Source: a virus
Virus record (IMG/VR): IMGVR_UViG_3300043119_000974
Location: 1 to 42,602 of that record
Strand: one strand, 5' to 3'
DNA: 42,602 bases
The translations under genes were made by a program, and so were the position numbers. Within the stretch, counting starts at the first letter, position 1; each line of letters opens with the position of its first letter. Below the pieces are notes generated by a model. That model saw only the letters and a program-made list of their open reading frames with translations, was not told the origin of the DNA and searched no databases. Below are positions 5,439-13,672 of this stretch, piece after piece.

Positions 5439-7172
5439 TCATATCCAAGTAAGCCCATCCAATGATTCCGGGCAGTTATCAACGCCCACAACCACTGCCA
5501 TATCCATGCCTGCGCCAGCGTGACCGAGGAAGACCTCAAGTTCCTTGTCGAGTAGCTCTTCCTGACGCTGCTTGACCTTGATGTCCACGTCCTGAGCCAT
5601 CTGGTTCACCCAGTAGCCCACAGCGATGGCAAGAGCGTCGAGGCGGTCGTCGTGTGCCAGAGAGCCTCTCTCAAAGGTGATGCGGCTCATCTGGTAGAAG
5701 AGCTGGTACTTGAGTGCCTTCTCAGGCGGGAGGTGTTTTGTCGAGGCGTAATCCTGCTGGATCACCTTCTTGTCGATCACAAGACGATGCTGGTTCATGA
5801 CAGGTTCAAGGGTGTCGATGATGCGTCGCTCCTTCTGGATGTTGTGACGGACCTCTTCAATGCCTACCGGGTAAATGCGCCGCAGGTGAGGTTTGAGAAG
5901 TTCCGTGAACATGCCGTCACCGAAGTTCGATTCGATCACCAGCTTGTTCACTTTCTGCTCCTTCGCGATGTTCGCCAGCTTGACCAGCGTTTCATCGGAG
6001 TAGCCACCTGCGATCCCACCTGCGTCTGTGACATACAGGAAGCCGTTGAGCATTTTGACCACGGCATAGGACGTTTCGTCCTGACCACGACCAGATGGGT
6101 CGATAGCCATGACGCTTCCGTTGTAGTCTATCCAGTTGTTGGCAAGCCACATCGGGCGGTAGTACCTGTCCCCGTTCAGTCCCACACAGGCGAGATCGTC
6201 ATGAACCAGCTCAGGGGATGCTGCCCATACCACTTTCTCCGGGGCTTCATTGGGCGAAAGGTTCATTACGATCAGGTCGGAGAGTTTGAGTGGATAGCGA
6301 TCCGCGTCGGACAGCCGGGTGTCCAGCATGAACTGAAGGGCGAAGCCAGAGCGTCCATACGACAGCTCTCGCTCTATGAGGTCGTCCTCATTGAACCGTA
6401 GAGGATCGGTAGGCTTGCCGACCATCTTGTGACCGTCCGCAGCCGTAAGCGGTTCGGCGATCATCGGAGCCAGACAGTCGGTATAGATGCCATCACTAGG
6501 TTCAGGATAACGGGCAGGCCAGATGCGCGTCTGGTACCCTCGATCCTGAAGAAGGTTGTAGAGCGACTGCTCTGTCTGAGGTGTGCCGAGGAAGGTGATA
6601 GAACCTCCCGGCTTCAGGATTGCATCGAACTCCTTCACGGCCTCACTGAGCTTATCCCGCATGGACTGCGTGAAGGCGTTGTTGGGAACCTCGATGTCGT
6701 CAGGGATGATTTCGTCTGCACGTGATCCAGCAAGCTGTCCGAAGATACCGACGCTTTTGACGCTAGGAGCATGGTCGGCTTTCGCAGGGCCAAAGTCGAA
6801 GCTCACCTTGGAGCAACGCTGGTCGGTGCGAGGACGGAGACACTGGAGCACAGGGATTTCATTGATGAGACGAAGGGTGAATGTGGTGAAGTTGTCGGCG
6901 CGCTCCTTAGACGCAGAGACGACAAGGAACTTCCTGTTGGGATACATGCGCCCTTTCCAGACAACGTAGGTTGAAGTGATCCACGACTTGCCGACGCCTC
7001 GGAATGCCTCGATGATTTTACGGCGTGGACCGTGCTGGAGCCAGTGAGCAATGTCGAGCTGGACGGGTGTGGGATCAGGAAGGTTCAGGTGACGCCACAC
7101 CATTGTGAGAAAGACACGAAAGTCTTGGAGCTTCTTCGGGAGGGGTTCTATAGTGCCACCTAATACACTCAC
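5439..7172 (-). CDS. Terminase large subunit (T7 gp19-like)
   Basis: This 577 aa protein (T7 gp19 has 586) packages DNA into the procapsid and cuts concatemers. The N-terminal ATPase has a Walker A-type AFRGVGKS at 56-63 and acidic Walker B residues in EIIPDDIEV (D158, D159), followed by ITFLGTPQTEQSLY as the coupling motif. The C-terminal nuclease half shows AIDPSGRGQDETSYAVVK and VIESNFGDGMF as likely metal-binding acidic sites. The start is GTG at 7172, eight bases after AAGGAGA. It is the last gene of the late block. A phage-promoter match (7145-7165) lies inside its first codons, so it may also be transcribed separately. Confidence 0.96.
   Translation of the reverse strand: MSVLGGTIEPLPKKLQDFRVFLTMVWRHLNLPDPTPVQLDIAHWLQHGPRRKIIEAFRGVGKSWITSTYVVWKGRMYPNRKFLVVSASKERADNFTTFTLRLINEIPVLQCLRPRTDQRCSKVSFDFGPAKADHAPSVKSVGIFGQLAGSRADEIIPDDIEVPNNAFTQSMRDKLSEAVKEFDAILKPGGSITFLGTPQTEQSLYNLLQDRGYQTRIWPARYPEPSDGIYTDCLAPMIAEPLTAADGHKMVGKPTDPLRFNEDDLIERELSYGRSGFALQFMLDTRLSDADRYPLKLSDLIVMNLSPNEAPEKVVWAASPELVHDDLACVGLNGDRYYRPMWLANNWIDYNGSVMAIDPSGRGQDETSYAVVKMLNGFLYVTDAGGIAGGYSDETLVKLANIAKEQKVNKLVIESNFGDGMFTELLKPHLRRIYPVGIEEVRHNIQKERRIIDTLEPVMNQHRLVIDKKVIQQDYASTKHLPPEKALKYQLFYQMSRITFERGSLAHDDRLDALAIAVGYWVNQMAQDVDIKVKQRQEELLDKELEVFLGHAGAGMDMAVVVGVDNCPESLDGLTWI
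7145..7165 (-). promoter_or_regulatory. Phage RNA polymerase promoter P7, inside the terminase gene start
   Basis: Minus-strand TATTAGGTGGCACTATAGAAC. It differs from the SP6 consensus (ATTTAGGTGACACTATAGAAG, aligned by eye) at few positions and keeps CACTATAG, whereas the other phage promoters here have CACTAGTG or CACTAATG. It lies within codons 3-10 of the large terminase. Confidence 0.7.
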
Positions 7173-7240
7173 GCGATTATCTCCTTAGTGGATAGCTTTA
7201 GACGTGCGAAAAGACGCCTAAATTTGACGTTAGACGAAAG

Positions 7241-7279
7241 AAAAGGAGGAAGACGACGTACAAGTCATCCTCCTCCTCA
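7241..7279 (-). terminator. Hairpin between the two terminase genes
   Basis: A purine-rich arm AGGAGGAGGATGAC pairs imperfectly with GTCGTCTTCCTCCT around TTGTAC and is followed by TTTCTTTC. It can act as a terminator before the promoter at 7145-7165. The stem would also hide an AGGAGG sequence. It occupies most of the 133-base gap between small and large terminase; nothing else was seen there except the leader motif AGCTATCCAC. Confidence 0.45.
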
Positions 7280-7305
7280 AAAGGGCTTAGAAGGCGAATT
7301 TGGGC

Positions 7306-7563
7306 CTAATTCAGGTGGCATCCATCAGGACCGCAGGACATACCTGCTCCATCCTCATCGGAGTCGTAGGAAGGCAGGGAGTCAACAAGGTCTTGGATGC
7401 CGTCATTACGTTCACCGTCACACTCGATGCCATTATCACGCAGGAACTGGCGAATGACACTGAGGTCGGCAGAAGTGAAATCGCCGTTCTTCAGTTTCTT
7501 GGCGAGAGCTTCGGTGAACATGCCATGCAGATCAGCAAGATCATTCGTGGTTGCTTTGCTCAT
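7306..7563 (-). CDS. Terminase small subunit (T7 gp18-like)
   Basis: This 85 aa protein matches the DNA-maturase A / small terminase family of T7-like phages (T7 gp18 is 89 aa). It recognises the packaging substrate and regulates the large subunit. The family pattern is visible: an N-terminal helix (LADLHGMFTEALAKKLKN) followed by FTSADLSVIRQFLRDNGIEC, typical of the small DNA-binding domain. The acidic tail ends CGPDGCHLN with two Cys. It begins 3 bases after the preceding stop and lies upstream of the large subunit, as in T7. Confidence 0.8.
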   Translation of the reverse strand: MSKATTNDLADLHGMFTEALAKKLKNGDFTSADLSVIRQFLRDNGIECDGERNDGIQDLVDSLPSYDSDEDGAGMSCGPDGCHLN

Positions 7564-7566
7564 GAT

Positions 7567-7872
7567 TTACCTCGCGATATACCAAAGGGTTCCGATGCCG
7601 CCCGTTACCACGATCCAGAAGAAGCGTTCAGCACGGGTAGTGAACCCTGAGTTCGTGTTTGTGCGTGTTTCCACGGATCGTAAACGGTCTTCATGGTCAC
7701 GCTGTGTTTCCTTTATATGCTTGAGCTGTTCTTGGGTGTGGGCATCCGAGACGAGAAGCTCAGTGATCTTATCCAATTTCCCGTCAGTCTTTTTCTGGCC
7801 TTCGCGAATATCTCCGATAGCAGCCTCAAGACTCTCAAGTTTTGGACCTTGGACGCACTCGTGTGCTGCCAT
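7567..7872 (-). CDS. Coiled-coil protein with C-terminal membrane segment (XhlA-like, lysis-associated)
   Basis: This 101 aa protein has an N-terminal Cys-containing segment, a long charged coiled coil (about 12-78, heptad-like LESLEAAIGDIREGQKKTDG) and one C-terminal hydrophobic segment (FFWIVVTGGIGTLWYIA, about 84-100). That architecture is typical of XhlA-type haemolysin/holin accessory proteins and is the right size and place for a lysis protein: T7 has its holin and spanins beside gp18. It is not an obvious Rz/Rz1 pair. Membrane topology is clear; the exact lysis role is inferred. Confidence 0.7.
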   Translation of the reverse strand: MAAHECVQGPKLESLEAAIGDIREGQKKTDGKLDKITELLVSDAHTQEQLKHIKETQRDHEDRLRSVETRTNTNSGFTTRAERFFWIVVTGGIGTLWYIAR

Positions 7873-7904
7873 TTAGTTCTCCATCTTTTTTCAATATTAC
7901 AAAA

Positions 7905-7937
7905 CAAGGCCCAATGCTTACTTAACATTGGGCCTTA
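7905..7937 (-). terminator. Intrinsic terminator after the tail-fibre unit
   Basis: AAGGCCCAATG and CATTGGGCCTT pair perfectly over 11 bases around a 9-base loop and are followed by GTTTTGT on the minus strand. It separates the fibre genes from the lysis/terminase genes. Confidence 0.85.
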
Positions 7938-7954
7938 TGTTGTTTGTATTGTTC

Positions 7955-8206
7955 TCATTGAATGCCAATACTTTTTAGTAATGCTAATGTAACATCATTC
8001 ACACCACACCTTTCAACGAACTGGTCGACAGCACCAATAGGATAGTCTGGCGACAGAGGTGCTTCAACCCATACACCTTTCTCCGTTGCGATATGTGCGC
8101 TTGTTGGGCGTTCTGTAGCCATAAGAATCAAATCTGGCATCTCTTGCGCCTGAGCTTCTGTCATTATATATTGCAGACTCTCGCCTGCTCTTGCGTATAC
8201 AGGCAT
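7955..8206 (-). CDS. Small protein encoded just after the tail fibre
   Basis: This 83 aa protein starts one base after the tail-fibre stop codon, so it is translated with it. The N-terminal half (YARAGESLQYIMTEAQAQEM) and the central ATEKGVWVEAPLSPDY stretch look like a compact soluble domain. A short gene directly after a tail fibre is often a fibre assembly chaperone or adaptor; that is inference from position only, as no family was recognised. Confidence 0.65.
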   Translation of the reverse strand: MPVYARAGESLQYIMTEAQAQEMPDLILMATERPTSAHIATEKGVWVEAPLSPDYPIGAVDQFVERCGVNDVTLALLKSIGIQ

Positions 8207-8207
8207 G

Positions 8208-10151
8208 TTAATACCCCCTCTTTACGTGGATACGACACCATGCAGTGGCAGCGTTGCTTCCTGAGTAGGCAGAACCAGTTGCTCCCGGTATCCCGTGAAG
8301 GAGTGCATCAGCCTTACTCACTACAGCAATAGAACTCTTTTGTGGGTTGATACCAACCCCGCTCTGCCCCGTGTATCCAGAAGATTTTGCAGAATACCAC
8401 ACGTCATTGATTTTTATTTCTGCAAATTCTCTAACTATCAAATCTTTGTAGCTTACTGGAAACGGGTATGACAGTGTGTATTGTGTATTAAGTGCGATTG
8501 GTAAGCCGTTATTCACAGGTAGCGTCACACTGTCACCAATGATATAGCAGTGTACGTCCGTAATGGCACTGCCATACTTCCCTACCCACCCAAGGTACAC
8601 CCTTCGGATAGGATTATCGTTCGTGTCGTACATGGTGACAGTGACTGGGTTGTAGAGGTCTCCAGCACCGCTCCGCTCAGTTCCTACCATTGGCTTAGTG
8701 GCTGTATGTCCAAAACCTGCAAACTTTCCGTCCTCTGATATATCAGCATATATGTAATGCGTTCCATTAACAGCAGAGGAAAGGTCAACTGCATGTGCTG
8801 AATCTAAAACATCAGACAACTGTACTATTCCCCTATCTGCATAGGCGACTTGCAGTCCTGCGGCTATCTGTACAAGAGTGCTCCCACTTACTACCTCCGC
8901 ATCATAGACATAAAAACGGCCTAGTGAAGTCACAGTGTTCCCACCTGTCTTCTTAATGTCCAACCGGACTATCTGCCCAGTTACCGGAGAATCTAGGTCG
9001 AACTCCATTCGCGCAGTGCGGCTTGGCGGGATGGCATCTCTGACCTCTTTCACCTTCACGCCGTCTATGACAATATCGAAGTCATACGGGAAGCATGTGT
9101 TGAACGTCCCGTCTTCATTTCGAGGATACAGGACGATACGCGCCACATTGACCTGACTCCCCATGTCCACTTGAATCCAACTGCTACCAACTCCGGTGCC
9201 ACTTGCGAAGTCATTTCCTGATTGCCAGCTATCCAAATAATTCACGGACTGCTTGTTGAACGCTTTCCATACAGGGTAGTTCCCGTTGTAAATGGACTTC
9301 GCTGACACCGCCATCCCACCGCTGCTATTAGAGCCAGAGAACACCGGGAGTACATCGTTATTCACGATGACTGCGCTTTCCGCAGACATACTCTGCACGG
9401 GGGCGTCACAGTCTTCCGGTCCCCAAAGACCGGGACGTTCACCTGTGACAGCACGTACGATAGACTGAGGCGCATGAGGCATACTACGCGGCAGTTCCCC
9501 AATGAGAACGTCAACCTCACTCTTATTGTACGTTTCATTTTTCGCGTACACTTCGTCTTTAGTATACACAGAGGTGAGGGCTTCAGCGATAGCTCTTCCA
9601 GTTTCACTGTAAGCAGCGTCCCTGATCACAACGGTCTCATCTCTAAGCGCTTCAGCTTCATTCCGATATACTTCCGCTGCGTTCTTTGCATCGACAGCCT
9701 GAGAGATATTAGTCTCAGGTGCTGTTTCAACCCAGTGACGTGTAGCAACGTCTTGAGGGGCGATCGGGTCAGCGACATTTGAAATAAGTTTTCCTTGTCC
9801 ATTGAAGTTGCCCCGTTCGTCTGTCTGAAGGATGCTCGTCAGGGAGTCATAAGTCTCCTGCACTATGTAGAGCATCTGGAGCGTGGATAGGTCCATCTCA
9901 CTTTCAGTCAATACAGTGCCATTCTGGAAGTCCACAAGACTTTTGCATCGAGGCGTTTCGCGTTTGATCTTGATGGTAGAGCCTGTAGCCGGAGCTTGCT
10001 CCAGCCTCACCGCGCCTGTATTGAGCCATTCAAAAGGTGTCTCAACACCATCGACGAGCACTTTTATGTGTACCTGTGCGATGTAAGGCATGTTCACAGG
10101 GAACACAGCCGTGGCACCGTCTCCATCGTAAAGTGCGTAACTATAAGCCAT
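8208..10151 (-). CDS. Tail fibre protein (T7 gp17-like N-terminus, F5/8C-like domain)
   Basis: This 647 aa protein (T7 gp17 has 553) is the probable host-receptor fibre. Residues 1-140 match the T7 fibre head that docks to the tail, including the FPVNMPYIAQVHIKVLVDG and VLTESEMDLSTLQMLYIVQE segments. A repetitive helical part rich in Ala and Glu (about 150-215) is the probable trimeric coiled coil. Residues about 275-420 resemble a discoidin/F5-8C carbohydrate-binding domain (YPVWKAFNKQS, SSWIQVDMGSQVNVARIVLY, GRFYVYDAEV). The C-terminal 200 residues are beta-rich and unrecognised. Sugar binding suggests attachment to surface glycans. Confidence 0.9.
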   Translation of the reverse strand: MAYSYALYDGDGATAVFPVNMPYIAQVHIKVLVDGVETPFEWLNTGAVRLEQAPATGSTIKIKRETPRCKSLVDFQNGTVLTESEMDLSTLQMLYIVQETYDSLTSILQTDERGNFNGQGKLISNVADPIAPQDVATRHWVETAPETNISQAVDAKNAAEVYRNEAEALRDETVVIRDAAYSETGRAIAEALTSVYTKDEVYAKNETYNKSEVDVLIGELPRSMPHAPQSIVRAVTGERPGLWGPEDCDAPVQSMSAESAVIVNNDVLPVFSGSNSSGGMAVSAKSIYNGNYPVWKAFNKQSVNYLDSWQSGNDFASGTGVGSSWIQVDMGSQVNVARIVLYPRNEDGTFNTCFPYDFDIVIDGVKVKEVRDAIPPSRTARMEFDLDSPVTGQIVRLDIKKTGGNTVTSLGRFYVYDAEVVSGSTLVQIAAGLQVAYADRGIVQLSDVLDSAHAVDLSSAVNGTHYIYADISEDGKFAGFGHTATKPMVGTERSGAGDLYNPVTVTMYDTNDNPIRRVYLGWVGKYGSAITDVHCYIIGDSVTLPVNNGLPIALNTQYTLSYPFPVSYKDLIVREFAEIKINDVWYSAKSSGYTGQSGVGINPQKSSIAVVSKADALLHGIPGATGSAYSGSNAATAWCRIHVKRGY

Positions 10152-10172
10152 TCTTCACCTCTTCTGAAATGA

Positions 10173-10204
10173 GGAAAGCCCCAGTGTTTCCACCGGGGCT
10201 TCCT
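10173..10204 (-). terminator. Hairpin terminator between internal virion protein D and fibre genes
   Basis: GGAAGCCCCGGTG pairs with CACTGGGGCTTTCC around GAAA. It lies just after the gp16-like stop codon and overlaps the leader of the fibre gene. The U-run is short, so partial termination is likely. Confidence 0.65.
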
Positions 10205-10210
10205 TGGTTG

Positions 10211-13200
10211 TTATTGTCCGATCTGCCGCAGATTATCCAACTCAGCGGCTTTTCCTCGTTTCTGTAACAGTTTTGAACGCCGTGCTTGCTCGACTGCCAT
10301 GAGGAGTTCGCGATCCTCACTAAGCAGTGCACGTGTCGCGGCCTTGCGATAGGAACGGATGACCTTCTTCACGGCATCCAAACGTGGACTGGCGTCAGGT
10401 CCGTCGAGGAAGCGTTTGCGTTCAATGTCATAACGGTCTGATTTGAAGAGCTTTTCAAGGCGTTGGTGCAGGGTGTACCGCCCGATGCGAACCTTTCCAT
10501 GCAGCTCGTTCAGTCTGGAATACTGTGCCGAGGAAAGCTCAACGAGGTTCATGAGCTTCCTGCTTGGAGGTTCAAAACCGTAGTCGAGACGGGCAAGTTC
10601 ATCCATGACGACATCGCCTTTATGCTCCCTGTAGGCCATAGGACTGAAGAGATCAGGGCCAACGCCATCAGCGTACATGATCGGATCACCAGTAACCCAC
10701 GACCTACGTGCGGGAAGGTCATCCGAGAAGCCGGGGATTTTGTTCATGAAGGCGTCTGCCACAGAACGCACCTCGCGCATCATGGAGTCAGTCTCCTGCC
10801 GGAGTTGTCCAGCCGCACTTGAGAATGGAACGTATGTCGCAGCCTGACGCTGAAGGAACTTCTCCCCGTGCATCTCCGGGTTGGTGATGACGTTGAGAGT
10901 GTCCGCAAGTCCTTTGAGATAGGTCTTGGACATCAGGTTGTTCGACAACGCCGTAATCATCCCAACGGCAAGGGTGTTTGCCTCGTTCTCAGGAGCCTCC
11001 CTCGCGATCATTGCGAAGTCGGCAGCAAGGCCGAGGAACATGCCGTAAGGATCGAAGCGGGAGAACGAGTAATACTTGTCACCCACTTTGATTGAGTATG
11101 GCTGCCAGCCTGTTTCGTAGAGACGATCCCGCAGGTTCTTGTCCTTGGGACCACCTCCAGTGATTGTGCCTTCCGAGGCCATGACCACCGCCGCACCCCA
11201 AAAGAGGGAGCCAAGGGCTTCCTTGCCCTTCGCCATAGCTGCTCTTTCACCTCCGGCGGCGATGTCAGCTTTGTATTGTTTCATCAGCCTGTTAATGCCG
11301 GGAGTGTGCATGAACATATCGTTGACAATGTTCACAGGAGTACGAACGAATGGGAGGACAGGACGTAGCCAAGGGTGTTTTGCAGGGACGGTCTGGATCG
11401 TGTGTCCAAGCGAACCGCGAACCAGCTCCTGTGTCCACGTCGTCTCACGTGCGTAGGCGAGGGATTGCTCTGCCTTGCCTGCTCCGTGTTTCGTGAACCA
11501 CTTGTCGAAGTTGTCCTCGACGTGCTGCGCGACCTTTGCTGCGTCGTCTCCGTAAAGGGCAACCCCTTGACGGTAGAGCCGTACATACAAGTCAGCGCGG
11601 TAGTTCAACTGCTTGAAAAGTTCGTCACCCGTCAGGAGCATCCTGCTAGGAAGACGAATCGCCTTTCCAAGCCAATCAAAGGCGGTTGCCAGCCTTTCGT
11701 TAGGTTTGACGCCTTTTGCCTCAGCCATCTGGTAGACCGTCTCACGCGACCAAGCATGGGTCGGGGAGTCCATGATCGTATAGACAGGATCAAGGATGTT
11801 CGCTTCCATTTTAAAGGCTTTCGCAGCCATCTTCACGGAGTCCAGTGCGAACTTCCTGAAACCCATATACGTTGCCAGACCGTCACGCATGAGTTCCTTG
11901 TCACCCATACGCCAGCCGCCAAGGATTTTTGCAGCGGGAGTGAGCGCGGTTTTCAATGCGTTTGAGGTCATGTTGACGGTTTGTGTTCTGAAGCCGGAGA
12001 GGACAGAATTGATCCAATACTCGTTGTGCAAATCCCAAAAGCGTCCTTGCCATCCCATCTTGGAAAGACGGTACAGGGCGTGTACGTCGCCCTTATCGGC
12101 AGCTTGAACGCCCTTGAGGTAGCGTTCCATCTTCTTCGGGTTGATGTTGAGCTTCTCGATGATTTCCCGATGTGTCGCTTCGTTGCCATGCTTGATGACG
12201 TTCCACGTCAGGTTCTGGACACCCATTCGACCAGCGGCGGTTACACGCGCAGATGCTGTGCGGATGCCGCTGAAGCCGAGGCTGAGGTTCTCAAGCTGTT
12301 CGTTGAGTTTGACGAGTCTGAGAATCTCCGTGGACATGGGATGATCCCCGCTCAGGGCGTCCTTCATTGTCACATCTGGTTCAAGATTCGCAGCGATTTT
12401 GGCAGCGGTTTTCTCGATCTCGCTACCAAGGTACTGCGAGTACATCTTGGCAGTGTGCATGAGCGTTGTCGCCTGTTCCATGTCACCAGCAAGTTTTGTC
12501 ACGGAGTCGATCAAGGTGGTCCCGTCGGTATCGAACGCATCCTTGAGGTAAGACATGGCGTTTTCGTCGATCTGCTCGAAGGTTTCCCGTCCGGTGCGCC
12601 CTTTGAGGGTCTGAGGATGAATGAGCGAACTCATTTCCTTCAGGGCATTGAGAGTACCGTCGGTTCCCTCGAACTTGCTCAGGTTGAAGAGGTCACGCCC
12701 ATGCTGTTCGATGATCTCTTCACGCGAAAGCCCCTGATTTTCCTTCAGGAGTTTGAAGTAACCCTCGTGGTCAAAGGCCGCGCGATTGCCGTCCACCTTC
12801 TCAGCGTGAAGCTCAATCTTGGCTATCTCGGTAAGCTCGATGGTAGAGCCATCGACAATTTCACCATCAGCATCGCGAAGCTCAGTATCAACAGTCGTCT
12901 TTGGTTCCTTAGCTTTCGCTACGGCTTCCTCGACTTCTTTCACGGCCTGTTCAGCCACTTCCGCTTCAGCTTTAGAGCCTTTGGCTGCGCGGAGAGCCTT
13001 CACTCCCTTGACTGTCTTCATGAAGACATCGACCGCACCGCCAGCTAGGACGCCTTCAAGCGCATTCTTGAAACGTCCTTCTGCGTTTGAGTCGTCTTCG
13101 TCCGCAGCCAGGTATTGAGTCACTGGATTTGAGAGTGAGGGGTATTCTTCAATCAGGTTGGACAAACGGTCCTCGTGAGGATCGAACGCCACCGTGTCCG

Positions 13201-13663
13201 TGATTGCGCCTTGCGCCATGCCACGAGCAAGAGCAACGCCCTTACCTGCTCCTTGAAGCACCTTTGCGGCCTTGAGGAACTTGCCTGCACCTACAAAACC
13301 AGCGGCGAACTGTGAGATGCCTCGTGTGATGCGTCCTGCCGTGGTGTTTGTGTCGATGTCGGGAAGGCGGTATTCTTCAGGGATTTCTTCAGGGAGGACG
13401 TTGAAGGTGTGGTCGTCAACGAGATTGAGAACATCCAGACCAAAGTCCATAGTCTCCTGAGCTGCGTCGCGAACGCCTCCGACAACGCCTTTACCCATGT
13501 CTGCCGCAGTTCCAAAGAATCCCGGCGAATCCTCTTCCGGTCCGGTAGAAAGAGAAGAGGCCGGAGGCGTTACACCTCCAGCCTCAGTAATCTCTTCCTG
13601 ACCGGGGATATGTGCTTCGGGACCGATGTCGATCCCTTCAATTCCGATCAGTTCAAGAGCCAT
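10211..13663 (-). CDS. Internal virion protein D (T7 gp16-like)
   Basis: This 1150 aa protein is the largest in the phage and corresponds by position and length to T7 gp16 (1318 aa), part of the core that is ejected to form the DNA-translocation channel across the cell envelope. The sequence is Ala/Gly-rich near the N-terminus (about 100-170, amphipathic and membrane-active looking), has a Lys/Glu-rich coiled coil near 225-260, and a long helical remainder including FWDLHNEYWINSVLSGFRTQ. The N-terminal lytic transglycosylase that T7 gp16 carries was not found: no Glu-Ser plus Asn-Pro transglycosylase pattern is visible, and the protein is about 170 residues shorter, about the size of that domain. 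Confidence 0.88.
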   Translation of the reverse strand: MALELIGIEGIDIGPEAHIPGQEEITEAGGVTPPASSLSTGPEEDSPGFFGTAADMGKGVVGGVRDAAQETMDFGLDVLNLVDDHTFNVLPEEIPEEYRLPDIDTNTTAGRITRGISQFAAGFVGAGKFLKAAKVLQGAGKGVALARGMAQGAITDTVAFDPHEDRLSNLIEEYPSLSNPVTQYLAADEDDSNAEGRFKNALEGVLAGGAVDVFMKTVKGVKALRAAKGSKAEAEVAEQAVKEVEEAVAKAKEPKTTVDTELRDADGEIVDGSTIELTEIAKIELHAEKVDGNRAAFDHEGYFKLLKENQGLSREEIIEQHGRDLFNLSKFEGTDGTLNALKEMSSLIHPQTLKGRTGRETFEQIDENAMSYLKDAFDTDGTTLIDSVTKLAGDMEQATTLMHTAKMYSQYLGSEIEKTAAKIAANLEPDVTMKDALSGDHPMSTEILRLVKLNEQLENLSLGFSGIRTASARVTAAGRMGVQNLTWNVIKHGNEATHREIIEKLNINPKKMERYLKGVQAADKGDVHALYRLSKMGWQGRFWDLHNEYWINSVLSGFRTQTVNMTSNALKTALTPAAKILGGWRMGDKELMRDGLATYMGFRKFALDSVKMAAKAFKMEANILDPVYTIMDSPTHAWSRETVYQMAEAKGVKPNERLATAFDWLGKAIRLPSRMLLTGDELFKQLNYRADLYVRLYRQGVALYGDDAAKVAQHVEDNFDKWFTKHGAGKAEQSLAYARETTWTQELVRGSLGHTIQTVPAKHPWLRPVLPFVRTPVNIVNDMFMHTPGINRLMKQYKADIAAGGERAAMAKGKEALGSLFWGAAVVMASEGTITGGGPKDKNLRDRLYETGWQPYSIKVGDKYYSFSRFDPYGMFLGLAADFAMIAREAPENEANTLAVGMITALSNNLMSKTYLKGLADTLNVITNPEMHGEKFLQRQAATYVPFSSAAGQLRQETDSMMREVRSVADAFMNKIPGFSDDLPARRSWVTGDPIMYADGVGPDLFSPMAYREHKGDVVMDELARLDYGFEPPSRKLMNLVELSSAQYSRLNELHGKVRIGRYTLHQRLEKLFKSDRYDIERKRFLDGPDASPRLDAVKKVIRSYRKAATRALLSEDRELLMAVEQARRSKLLQKRGKAAELDNLRQIGQ

Positions 13664-13672
13664 GCGGCCTCC

